Positions 34,469 through 42,394 of a stretch of DNA of 64,000 bases are shown here, piece after piece. The notes beneath the pieces were generated by a model. It saw only the letters and a program-made list of their open reading frames with translations. It did no database searches and was not told where the DNA came from. Positions within the stretch are counted from its first letter, which is position 1. Every line of letters starts with the position of its first letter. The stretch lies in assembly GCF_003696265.1 (NCBI RefSeq), contig NZ_RFFH01000001.1, positions 248,001 to 312,000 on the forward strand, given 5' to 3'. The DNA comes from Nocardia stercoris (GTDB lineage: Bacteria; Actinomycetota; Actinomycetes; Mycobacteriales; Mycobacteriaceae). Position numbers and translations under genes: made by a program.

Positions 34469-36307
34469 GTGTCGGTGAGGTCGGGGGAACGAGTCCGCGC
34501 AGCGACGCGCGGGGTGCAGGAGATCGCGCTGCGTACCGGACGAGGACGCGGGCCCCGGCTGCTCGCGGTGCTGGCGGCGACATCGGTCACGATGCTCGCG
34601 GGCTGCACCGCGAACCCGCCCCCGCCGATCCAGAGCACCGACAGCCCGAAGACCGTGCCGGTCAAGCCGACCGGTAACTCGGTGGTGGTGGCGGTCGACG
34701 ACATCGGCATCGGGTTCAACACCCATCTGCGGTCGAATCAGTCGCCGGTGACGGCGGCGGTGAGTTCGATGGTGTTCCCGTCGCCGTTCCGCCCGGTGGT
34801 CGCGCAGACGCCGTTTCCGGCTACCGACTGGGTGCCGGACAGTGCGCTGCTGGTGTCGGCGGACGTCACGTCCCAGGAGCCGTTCACCGTCACCTACAAG
34901 CTGCAGAACCAGGCGTCCTGGTCCGACGGTGCCCCGATCGCGGCCGAGGACTTCCGCTATCTGTGGCAGCAGATGATCAGCGAGCCGGGGGTGGTGGATC
35001 CGGCCGGCTATCGTTCGATCTCCGATGTGAGTTCGTCGGAGGGCGGCAAGACGGTCACGGTGACCTTCGCGGCGCCGTATCCCGCCTGGCGGCAACTGTT
35101 CTCGGATCTGCTGCCCTCGCACATCCTCAAGGATCAGCCGGGCGGTTTCGAGCGGGCGCTGGCCACCGAGCGCGGGCTGATCGACCAGAATCCGATCTCG
35201 GGCGGGCAGTTCCGGATCAAGCAGGTCGACGCCGGCCGCCAGGAGATCGTGCTGGAACGCAACGACCGGTTCTGGGGTACGCCGGCGGTTCCCGATCAGA
35301 TCCTGTTCCGGCGCGGCGGGACGAGTGCCGAACTGGCCGAGTCGCTGCGGACCGCGGACGCGCAGATGGCGCTGGTGCACGGCGGTGCCGCCACGCAGGC
35401 CCAGCTCGCGGCCGTGCCGTCGGTGCGGACCGCGACCATTCCGGTGGCCCGCGAGATGCAGCTGGCGCTCAACGCCCGCGGCGGTGACCTCGCCGATGCG
35501 CGGGTGCGCAAGGCGGTCCTCGGACTGCTGGACCCGGCGCTGCTGGCCACCGTCGGCGCGCAGACCGGCGCCTGGGTGGATCCGGTTCGGGCACAAGTAC
35601 TTTCACCGTCCGACCCCGGCTACGCGCCGACCGCGCCGCCGCGGATGTCGTCGGACGAGGCCTACGCGCTGCTGGCCGAGGCGGGCTTCGGCCGGGCCGA
35701 GGCGGCACCCACGGTGCCGTCACCGACCTCTCCGGCGCCGCAGCCGCGCGCGGTCGCCCGCAACGGCAAGACCCTGGTCGTGCGGATCGGGGCCGTGGAC
35801 AAGGACCCGCTCACCCAGGCCGTGGCCGCCACCGCCGCCGACCAGCTGCGCAGCGCCGGGATCGACGCCAGCGTGCACAGCGCGCCCGCCGACGAGCTGT
35901 ACGGCAAGAACCTCACCGACGGCACGGTCGACGCGATCGTGGGCTGGGAGCGCGCCGGTTCCGACCCGGCCACGGTGCTGTCGTCGCGCTACGGCTGCCC
36001 GCCGGTGGCACCGCCGGGCCAGGAGGACAGCGCCGTTGTCAGCGCCGCCCGCAAGGCGCCCGGTAACCTTTCCGGAGTGTGTGATCCCGCGCTGCAAGCC
36101 GAGATCGACGGTGCCCTGCACGGTGTGGACGTACCGCGGGTCCTCGGCGACGCCGAGCCGAAGCTGTGGGACCTCGCCGTGCTGTTGCCGATCCTGCAGG
36201 ACGGTGGTGTCGCCGCGGCCGGACCACACGTGGATGGTGTCTCGCTCAACGGTGCCCTGCAGACGGGGATCTTCGGCGGGGCCGCGACCTGGCGGAGGAT
36301 TCCTTGA
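34469..36307 (+). CDS. lpqW: LpqW-like lipoprotein, ABC-type solute-binding fold
   Basis: 612 residues from GTG 34469. A lipoprotein signal ends in the lipobox LAGC (Cys46); the 28 residues before the hydrophobic core are long, so a later GTG near 34514 is possible. The mature protein is a family-5 solute-binding fold: WSDGAPIAAEDFRYLWQQM, LPSHILKDQPGGF, GGQFRIKQVDAG and LERNDRFWG. In mycobacteria LpqW (Rv1166) does not import a peptide but controls the branch point between PIM and LAM synthesis, working with PimE. The stop overlaps the mshB TTG. Synteny with typA and mshB supports the assignment. Confidence 0.9.
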   Translation: MSVRSGERVRAATRGVQEIALRTGRGRGPRLLAVLAATSVTMLAGCTANPPPPIQSTDSPKTVPVKPTGNSVVVAVDDIGIGFNTHLRSNQSPVTAAVSSMVFPSPFRPVVAQTPFPATDWVPDSALLVSADVTSQEPFTVTYKLQNQASWSDGAPIAAEDFRYLWQQMISEPGVVDPAGYRSISDVSSSEGGKTVTVTFAAPYPAWRQLFSDLLPSHILKDQPGGFERALATERGLIDQNPISGGQFRIKQVDAGRQEIVLERNDRFWGTPAVPDQILFRRGGTSAELAESLRTADAQMALVHGGAATQAQLAAVPSVRTATIPVAREMQLALNARGGDLADARVRKAVLGLLDPALLATVGAQTGAWVDPVRAQVLSPSDPGYAPTAPPRMSSDEAYALLAEAGFGRAEAAPTVPSPTSPAPQPRAVARNGKTLVVRIGAVDKDPLTQAVAATAADQLRSAGIDASVHSAPADELYGKNLTDGTVDAIVGWERAGSDPATVLSSRYGCPPVAPPGQEDSAVVSAARKAPGNLSGVCDPALQAEIDGALHGVDVPRVLGDAEPKLWDLAVLLPILQDGGVAAAGPHVDGVSLNGALQTGIFGGAATWRRIP

Positions 36308-37227
36308 CCCTGACCGGTGATCCGGTGCGTACCGGCGGCCTGCTGCTGGTGCATGCCCACCCGGACGACGAGACCCTGTTCACCGGCGGGACGATCGCGC
36401 ACTACGCGGCGCGGGGTGTGCCGGTCACGGTGCTCACCTGCACGCTCGGTGAGCAGGGCGAGGTCATCGGGGAGCGGTACGCGCAGCTGGCCGCCGATCA
36501 GGCCGACCAGCTCGGCGGCTACCGGATCGCCGAATTGACCGCTGCGCTGGGCGCTCTCGGGGTGAACTCGCCGAGATTCCTCGGGGGAGCGGGACATTGG
36601 CGCGACTCCGGGATGTCCGGCACGACGGCCGATCCCGGCCTCGCCGAATCCGCCGAGCATCCAAGGGCTTTCGTGCGGTCCGGGGACGAGGCGGTGCAGG
36701 CGCTGGTCGACGTCATCGACGAACTGCGGCCGCAGGTCGTGGTGACCTACGACCCGCGCGGCGGGTACGGGCACCCGGATCACATTCACGCCCACGAGAT
36801 CACGATGGCCGCGGTGGAGCGCGCCGCCGAAACCGGTTGGGACGTACCGAAACTCTACTGGGCGATCCTCGAGGACCCGACCATGAAGGCGGCCGGGCAG
36901 GCCATGAACGACCGGGTCGCCGCCGGCGCGGTACTGCCGGCGCAGTGGATCGTGCCGCCCGCCGAGGCGCTCGGCGGTTTCCCGCCGGAGGCGGTGTCCG
37001 CGGTGATCGACATCGCGGACGTGTTCGAGGCCAAGGTCGCGGCGCTGCGGGCACACGCCACCCAGGTCACGGTGTCGGAATACGGCCTGGAATACGCACT
37101 GTCGAACAACCTGGCGCTGCCGATCGTGGCGCAGGAGGCGTTCCAGCTGGTGCGCGGAAAGTTCGCGCCCGGCCCGGACGGCCGCGAGCACGACCTCTTC
37201 GCCGGTCTGACCGGCCCCGCCGAATAG
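36304..37227 (+). CDS. mshB: MshB: GlcNAc-Ins deacetylase of mycothiol synthesis
   Basis: 307 residues from TTG 36304, which overlaps the lpqW stop (TTGA); a GTG seven codons later could also start translation. Zinc ligands of the PIG-L/LmbE deacetylase family are visible: HAHPDDE near residue 19-23 (His, Asp) and GYGHPDHIHAHE further on. Also GGYRIAELTAAL and VVVTYDPRGG. MshB removes the acetyl group from N-acetylglucosaminyl-inositol, giving the precursor joined with cysteine in mycothiol. Corresponds to Rv1170. The presence of mycothiol fits the TIGR03086 protein encoded earlier. Confidence 0.95.
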   Translation: MTLTGDPVRTGGLLLVHAHPDDETLFTGGTIAHYAARGVPVTVLTCTLGEQGEVIGERYAQLAADQADQLGGYRIAELTAALGALGVNSPRFLGGAGHWRDSGMSGTTADPGLAESAEHPRAFVRSGDEAVQALVDVIDELRPQVVVTYDPRGGYGHPDHIHAHEITMAAVERAAETGWDVPKLYWAILEDPTMKAAGQAMNDRVAAGAVLPAQWIVPPAEALGGFPPEAVSAVIDIADVFEAKVAALRAHATQVTVSEYGLEYALSNNLALPIVAQEAFQLVRGKFAPGPDGREHDLFAGLTGPAE

Positions 37228-37237
37228 ACTCGACCAC

Positions 37238-37396
37238 ATGATCAACTGGGATCTGCAGGATGCGATCGCCGCGTTCGTCGACAGTCTGCGGCCGTACTTC
37301 CCGGAGATACACGACCAGTACCTGGCGCTGCTGCACGGATTCGCCGCGGTGCAGAGCCAACTGTTGTCCCTGCTCGGCTTCCCCCCGGTCTCGTGA
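37238..37396 (+). CDS. Very small protein between mshB and the Rv1171-like gene
   Basis: A 52-residue open frame from ATG 37238: it begins MINWDLQDAIAAFVDSLRPY and ends LLSLLGFPPVS. Its TGA overlaps the next ATG (TGATG at 37394-37398), so translation is coupled to the membrane protein downstream. The composition is balanced, with an amphipathic helix pattern, no Arg/Pro bias of a shadow frame, and GC-rich third positions. No family is recognised. It may be an accessory subunit of the membrane protein. An unrelated longer frame on the same strand partly hides it. Confidence 0.6.
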   Translation: MINWDLQDAIAAFVDSLRPYFPEIHDQYLALLHGFAAVQSQLLSLLGFPPVS

Positions 37397-37806
37397 TGCC
37401 CACCGACACTGTCGCCCCGGCGGGCGAACCGAACCGGTTGCTGGGCATCGTGCTGGCCGCGGTCCTGGTCTTCGACGGCGCACTGACCGCCGTCCTGGAG
37501 GCCCTGTTCCTGCCGCTCTACATCGGCAGCGTCCCGTTCCCGATCACCGCGGTGATCGCGGGCTTCGCCAATGTGTGGCTGATCCGCGGCATGACCCACG
37601 TGACCTCGCGCCCGCTCGCCCTGGCCGCCCCGATCCTGGCCTGGGTCGCCGCCTTCCTGTTCTGCGCGAGCTCCGGCACCGGCAACGACGTAGTGCTGCC
37701 GGACAATTGGCCCACAGCGGCACTGCTGGTCGGCGGCCTGGTACCCGCCGGGCTGGCGCTGTTCCGGCGGTCGTTCACCGTGCCCGACACCGTATCGGGG
37801 TCCTGA
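37396..37806 (+). CDS. Four-helix membrane protein, Rv1171-like
   Basis: 136 residues from ATG 37396, one base overlapping the stop of the small gene. There are four hydrophobic segments: LLGIVLAAVLVFDGALTAVL, FPITAVIAGFANVWLI, LALAAPILAWVAAFLFCA and AALLVGGLVPAGLALF. By size and position after mshB it corresponds to Rv1171, a conserved membrane protein of unknown function. A GTG one codon earlier is an alternative. Ends six bases before the convergent permease. Confidence 0.82.
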   Translation: MPTDTVAPAGEPNRLLGIVLAAVLVFDGALTAVLEALFLPLYIGSVPFPITAVIAGFANVWLIRGMTHVTSRPLALAAPILAWVAAFLFCASSGTGNDVVLPDNWPTAALLVGGLVPAGLALFRRSFTVPDTVSGS

Positions 37807-37812
37807 CCCGCG

Positions 37813-39603
37813 TCAGTGCAGGTGCACGGTGAGGGTGGCGACGACCGCGTCGGTGCGGGTGCGCAGGGCGGCAGCGAGGAACGGGCCGCGCGGATTGTGC
37901 AGGATGGTCTGCCACCAGCGGGGAGTGTCGACTTGGACCAGGAGCACGGTGACGTGGTGGCCCTCGTCGGACATCTTGCGGACGTAGCCGACCAGGGTGG
38001 CGATCAGGCTGCGGTTGGGGCAGGGCAGGACCGTCAGCGGGACGCCCGGATTCCAGATCTTCCACTGCGAGCTCAGCTTCTTGGTCGATCCGGGTTCGAT
38101 GGCGGCCGCGACCGCGCGCACCTCGCCGCCCATCCGCATGGCCGCTTCCAGAGCCAGTTCGGTGGTCGTGCTGATCGTCACCACCGGCACCAGAACCAGT
38201 GCGGGACTGCTCGATTCCGGCTTCGGGGGGACGCGGCCCATCCGCAGCTGCTTGGCGATGCCGCGGTAGTAGCGTTCGGTCCGGTCGAACAGGAACAGCA
38301 GTGCGGGAATGATGATCAGCAGCAGCCACGCGCCTTCGTGGAACTTCTCGATCAGCAGCACCACGCCTGCGACGGCGGTGAGGATCGCGCCGAATCCGTT
38401 CAGTCCCGCTCGCCACACCCACCCCGGTTCGCGCAGCCGCCGCCAGTGCCGGACGAGTCCGGCCTGGCTGAGCGTGAATCCGATGAAGACGCCGATCGCG
38501 AACACCGGCAGCAAGCGGTGTGTGTCGGCTCGCACGATGGTCAGCACGATCGCGGCGAGCACCGCGAGCGCGGCCACGCCGTAGCGGAAAACCGGCCGCT
38601 CCGAACGCATTCCGAACGCGTGCGGCACCCGGTGATCCTTGGCCAGCAGTGACAGCAGCACCGGCAGCCCGCCGAAGCTGGTGTTGGCGGCCAGGGCCAG
38701 CACCACCACGACCGACAGGTTGGCCAGGTAGAAGGCCCAGCCGGTGCCGAACGCGCCCGCGGTCAGCTGGGCCAGCACGGTGACGTTGCCGCGCGGCACG
38801 GTGTGGAAGTGGTCGATCAACAGGCCCATCCCGATCAGCAGCGCACCCAGCAGGGCACCCAGCGCCAATTCGGTGTGCTGGGCCCGTTTCACCGCCGGGG
38901 TGCGGAACGACGGCACCGCGTTGGCGATCGCCTCGACCCCGGTCAGCGAGGAGCAGCCGGCCGCGAACGCCCGCAGCAGCAACAGGATTCCGACGACCGC
39001 GGTGATGTTCGGCGGGCCCGGTTCGTCGCCGATGACCGCCACCGGATGCGACCGGGACAGGCCCACCACGATCACCGCCACGGTGGCGGCGACGAACACG
39101 ATGGTCGGCCCCATCAACACCTTCGCCGACTCCGCGACGCCGACCAGGTTGATGGCGGTCAGGACGCCGAGGCCGACCAGGGTCACCAGCAGCAGGTGCC
39201 CGTTCAGGATCGGAAAGGCACTGGCCAGGCTCGCCGCGCCGGCCGCCAGGCTGACCGCGACGGTGAGGACGTAGTCGACCACCAGGCTGGCCGCCGCGAG
39301 CAGGGCCGGCCAGCGGCCCAGATCGGTCTTGGCGACCGCGTACGCGCCGCCGCCGTCGGGATGGGCCGCGATGACCTGCCGATAGGACAGCACCAACACC
39401 GCCAGCAACCCGGTGATCATCATCGTCACCGGCAAAGTCCACGACACCGCCGCAGATCCCGCCGTGATCAGTACCAGCACAATGGACTCGGGCCCGTACG
39501 CGACGCTGGTGAGCGCGTCCAGCGACAGCGCCGCCAGTCCGCCCAGCGCGGTCAGCCGGAATTGGTCACCGCGCTGGTGCCGGTGCAGCCGGCGGTCGGC
39601 CAT
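37813..39603 (-). CDS. APC-superfamily permease, KimA-like potassium importer candidate
   Basis: About 596 residues from ATG 39603, chosen because AGGAA lies upstream; a GTG at 39642 would add 13 residues. About 12 membrane helices are followed by a cytoplasmic C-terminal domain. The segments LSLDALTSVAYGPE, SYRQVIAAHPDGGGAYAVAK and LGRWPALLAAASLVVDYVLT resemble B. subtilis KimA (YdaO), a K+/H+ symporter controlled by c-di-AMP, more than amino acid permeases. The C-terminal part has YYRGIAKQLRMG and a Rossmann-like stretch with LVLVPVVTISTTTELAL, the region that binds c-di-AMP in KimA. Substrate not proven; generic amino acid transport is the alternative. Confidence 0.78.
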   Translation of the reverse strand: MADRRLHRHQRGDQFRLTALGGLAALSLDALTSVAYGPESIVLVLITAGSAAVSWTLPVTMMITGLLAVLVLSYRQVIAAHPDGGGAYAVAKTDLGRWPALLAAASLVVDYVLTVAVSLAAGAASLASAFPILNGHLLLVTLVGLGVLTAINLVGVAESAKVLMGPTIVFVAATVAVIVVGLSRSHPVAVIGDEPGPPNITAVVGILLLLRAFAAGCSSLTGVEAIANAVPSFRTPAVKRAQHTELALGALLGALLIGMGLLIDHFHTVPRGNVTVLAQLTAGAFGTGWAFYLANLSVVVVLALAANTSFGGLPVLLSLLAKDHRVPHAFGMRSERPVFRYGVAALAVLAAIVLTIVRADTHRLLPVFAIGVFIGFTLSQAGLVRHWRRLREPGWVWRAGLNGFGAILTAVAGVVLLIEKFHEGAWLLLIIIPALLFLFDRTERYYRGIAKQLRMGRVPPKPESSSPALVLVPVVTISTTTELALEAAMRMGGEVRAVAAAIEPGSTKKLSSQWKIWNPGVPLTVLPCPNRSLIATLVGYVRKMSDEGHHVTVLLVQVDTPRWWQTILHNPRGPFLAAALRTRTDAVVATLTVHLH

Positions 39604-39772
39604 CCGCGGTTCCTGGATACGACGCTGCTCGATGTCGACCACGGATCAATTCAACGCGAGGATCGGGCGTATCCCCGGGCCCGCGGCGCCGCGTGTCGGC
39701 ATCGGCACCGGACGGATCGAAGTGCGCGCGATGATCAGGCCCGCACGGCGGGTGACCGCGCCGCGCTGCCGG

Positions 39773-39828
39773 GTCGGCACGGACCGGAACCTGACGGTCG
39801 GCTCGGACACAGGTTCGCCCGTGCCGAC
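39773..39828 (-). ncRNA. Nested stem-loop in the leader of the KimA-like gene
   Basis: Two nested perfect inverted repeats: outer 10-bp arms GTCGGCACGG/CCGTGCCGAC (39773-39782, 39819-39828) and inner 7-bp arms GAACCTG/CAGGTTC (39787-39793, 39810-39816), around a loop that can pair further. It lies in the 279-base gap upstream of the permease start. It may be a structured leader, an attenuator or a terminator for the upstream TetR gene. I could not match it to a known riboswitch. Confidence 0.45.
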
Positions 39829-39921
39829 GAGTCGGGGCGAATCACCTGGCCGGTCGTGTGGCTCCAGCGGCCGGATTCGGTGCAGGGTGGATCATGTGAT
39901 CGCCGAAAACAGTGCGGGACA

Positions 39922-40500
39922 TCACTTTCCGGTATCCGGGAGCTGGCTGCGGATCAAAGTCACGAGCTGGTCGCCGACCTGGGTCAGTGGTTCCGTCGAT
40001 TCGGTGGCGACGGCGACCAGGATCGCGCCCTCGACCGCGGCGATGATCGTGGTGGCCAGGGCGCGCGCGGCCGCGGTGGCGAGGCCGCGTGCGGTCAGTT
40101 GGGTGACGAGCAGGTCGGACCAGGCGGTGAAGGCGCGGCCGGCGGTGGCCCGGGCGGCGGGGGCGTCGTGGCCGCCGTACGCGGCGGCCGCGATCGGGCA
40201 GCCGGCCTGGAATCCGCCCTCGGTGATCAGCTGCGTCCAGTACGCGATATACGCCCGCACGGCTTCCTCGGGCGTGGTCTGCGCGCTCACCTGCCGGATC
40301 AGTCCGCCGATCCGGTCGGCGGCCCGGCCGACCGCCACCGCCATCAGTTCGGCCTTGCCGCCCGGAAAACACTGGTACAGCGAGCGGCGGGCGGCGCCGC
40401 TGTGTTCGACGAGATCGGCCACCCCGGTACCGGCCACGCCGCGCCGCCGGATCAGTTCGATCGTGCTGGTGATCAAACGGTCGCGGGGCGCGGCGGGCAT
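39922..40500 (-). CDS. TetR regulator, LmrA/YxaF type
   Basis: 192 residues. N-terminal HTH: RLITSTIELIRRRGVAGTGV, DLVEHSGAARRSLYQCFPGG with the Ser-Leu-Tyr recognition helix and PGGK turn of the LmrA/YxaF group. The ligand domain has GCPIAAAAYGGHD, typical of that group (GCPV motif). It lies 30 bases after the MFS efflux gene on the same strand, so it is co-transcribed with its probable target. An LmrA-like palindrome before the MFS gene is the likely operator. Confidence 0.9.
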   Translation of the reverse strand: MPAAPRDRLITSTIELIRRRGVAGTGVADLVEHSGAARRSLYQCFPGGKAELMAVAVGRAADRIGGLIRQVSAQTTPEEAVRAYIAYWTQLITEGGFQAGCPIAAAAYGGHDAPAARATAGRAFTAWSDLLVTQLTARGLATAAARALATTIIAAVEGAILVAVATESTEPLTQVGDQLVTLIRSQLPDTGK

Positions 40501-40530
40501 GGTTTTCCTCCGGGGTCGGTCGCGCTCAGC

Positions 40531-42129
40531 CTAGTGGCGGCGCCAATCGAACATCGTGGTGCTGCCCCGCTCGGGACGCCACGGCAGCAGGACCGCGACG
40601 AGCGCCGCGGAGGTCAGCAGTGAACCGACGGCGATCAGCGAGGCCACCTGCGATCCGGCCAGCGCGGCGACCTTCATGGCGTGGACCAGGTCCGCCTTGG
40701 GGCCGGCCAGCATGGGTGCGACGGGGGTCCGCACGATCTGCAGCACGCTGATCGGGGTATCGCGGGCCAGGCTCTTCTGCGCCGGGTCCATGATCGAGTT
40801 CGGGATGGCGTCGATGCGGGCGGCGACCCGCGCGGTGTACACCGAGGACATGGTCGAACCCAGCACTGCGACGCCCAGGGTGCCGCCGAGTTCGCGGGTG
40901 GTGTCGTTGACCGCCGAACCGGCGCCCGCCTCCGCCAGCGGCACCGAACCCATGATCGCCTCGGTGGACGGGCCTTGGACCACGCCGAATCCGATGCCCA
41001 TCAACACCATCGAGATCAGGACCGGGCCCAGGTACGGTGTCTCGACTCGCACGGTCCCGGCCAGATACATGCCGACGGCGAGCGTCAGCAGCCCGGCGAC
41101 GACGGTGGCGGTGGTGCCGATCCGCTGCGCGACCAGGGTGGCCAGGGGCGCGCCGATTCCGACCGCGGCCGCGAACGGCAGCGAGTGGATGCCGAATTCC
41201 AGTGCACTGTACTCCTTTACGCCCTGGAAGTACTGGGTGATCAGGAACAGGAAGCCGAAGGCGCAGAAGTAGGAGACGGTGATCGCCAGGGCCGGGACCG
41301 AGAACCGGCGGATGCGGAACAGGTTCATGTTCAGCACCGGATTCTCCGCGCGCAGTTCCCAGGCGACGAATCCGGCCAGCAGCAGTGCCGAGATCCCGTA
41401 GCCGGCGATGCTGCGGTCGGCGAGCCAGCCCCGCCGGGGCGCGTCGATGACGGTCCAGACCAGGGTGGTGACGGCGATCAGCGAGGCGGCGATGCCGACC
41501 GTGTCGAGGCGGCCGCCGCGTTCGGCCCGGGATTCGGGGACCACCCAGGCGACCGCGGCGACGGCGGCCAGCGCGATGGGCACGTTGATCCAGAACACCG
41601 AGTGCCAGCTGAAGAATCGCAGCAGCCAGCCGCCGGTGACCGGCCCGATCGCGACGGCGATCCCGGCCATGGCGGTCCACAGCGCCACCGCGCCCGCGCG
41701 GGCCCGGCCGTGCGGGAACAGGTTGATCAGCAGCGCGAGTGTGGCGGGGAAGACCGCCGCGGCGAAGACGCCCATGCCCGCGCGGGCCGCGATCACCTGA
41801 CCGAGGCTGCCGGCGATGGCGCCGAAGCCGGACATGACGGTGACCCCGGCCAGCCCGATCAGCAGCATGCGTTTGCGTCCGATCCGGTCGCCGAGGTGTC
41901 CGAGGGCCAGCAGCAGGCCGGCGAAGGCGAGGGTGAACGCGTCGACGATCCATTGCAGGCCGCTCATCCGGGCGTGCAATTGCCCGGCCATCGAGGGGAG
42001 TGCGACGTTGACCAGGGTGTTGTCCAGGACTACCAGCAGTTCGGCCAGGCAGATCGCGATCAGCGCGAGTGCTCGCGTGCGCAGTGTGGTTGCCGGTTCG
42101 AGCGGGCGTATCGCCGTTGATATCGCCAT
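40531..42129 (-). CDS. DHA2-family (14-TM) MFS drug efflux transporter
   Basis: 532 residues from ATG 42129, with GGAGGA upstream. About 14 membrane helices. Motif A is LGHLGDRIGRKRML and the DHA2 motif C region is GIAVAIGPVTGGWLL; LDNTLVNVALPSM carries the motif D1 residues at helix 1. The family exports cationic and lipophilic drugs using the proton gradient. The gene heads an operon with the LmrA-type TetR regulator, so inducible efflux is expected. Substrate cannot be inferred. Confidence 0.93.
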   Translation of the reverse strand: MAISTAIRPLEPATTLRTRALALIAICLAELLVVLDNTLVNVALPSMAGQLHARMSGLQWIVDAFTLAFAGLLLALGHLGDRIGRKRMLLIGLAGVTVMSGFGAIAGSLGQVIAARAGMGVFAAAVFPATLALLINLFPHGRARAGAVALWTAMAGIAVAIGPVTGGWLLRFFSWHSVFWINVPIALAAVAAVAWVVPESRAERGGRLDTVGIAASLIAVTTLVWTVIDAPRRGWLADRSIAGYGISALLLAGFVAWELRAENPVLNMNLFRIRRFSVPALAITVSYFCAFGFLFLITQYFQGVKEYSALEFGIHSLPFAAAVGIGAPLATLVAQRIGTTATVVAGLLTLAVGMYLAGTVRVETPYLGPVLISMVLMGIGFGVVQGPSTEAIMGSVPLAEAGAGSAVNDTTRELGGTLGVAVLGSTMSSVYTARVAARIDAIPNSIMDPAQKSLARDTPISVLQIVRTPVAPMLAGPKADLVHAMKVAALAGSQVASLIAVGSLLTSAALVAVLLPWRPERGSTTMFDWRRH

Positions 42130-42148
42130 CCGATGTCTCCTCCTCGTT

Positions 42149-42162
42149 AGAACGATCGGTCT
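42149..42162. promoter_or_regulatory. LmrA-like operator in front of the efflux operon
   Basis: AGAACGATCGGTCT is symmetric at 12 of 14 positions and resembles the AGACC-N4-GGTCT core of LmrA/YxaF operators. It lies 20 bases upstream of the MFS start, close to its ribosome-binding site. Confidence 0.65.
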
Positions 42163-42394
42163 CCCGGGACGGTATCTGTGAAAGTTGGTTACAGACAATG
42201 CTTCCGTGGCGTGACGCCGGACATAGTTTCCGAATCGACCTGCGAGATCCGGCCCGAATGTGATCCGTATTGAATAAGTGGTCGAGCGGTGGTGATCCCA
42301 TCGAGTGTCGGGACGGGTCCCGGAATATTGCCCGGGTACGCCTGGTTGACTCACGTCACACCACGGGAACGGAGATTTGTCGGATGGTTGGCGC

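Noticed and set aside
39643..39921. c-di-AMP (ydaO) riboswitch upstream of the KimA-like gene
   Set aside because: Hairpins are present, but I could not align the conserved GGGGAACC and GGGGCGAATCC blocks on the coding strand.
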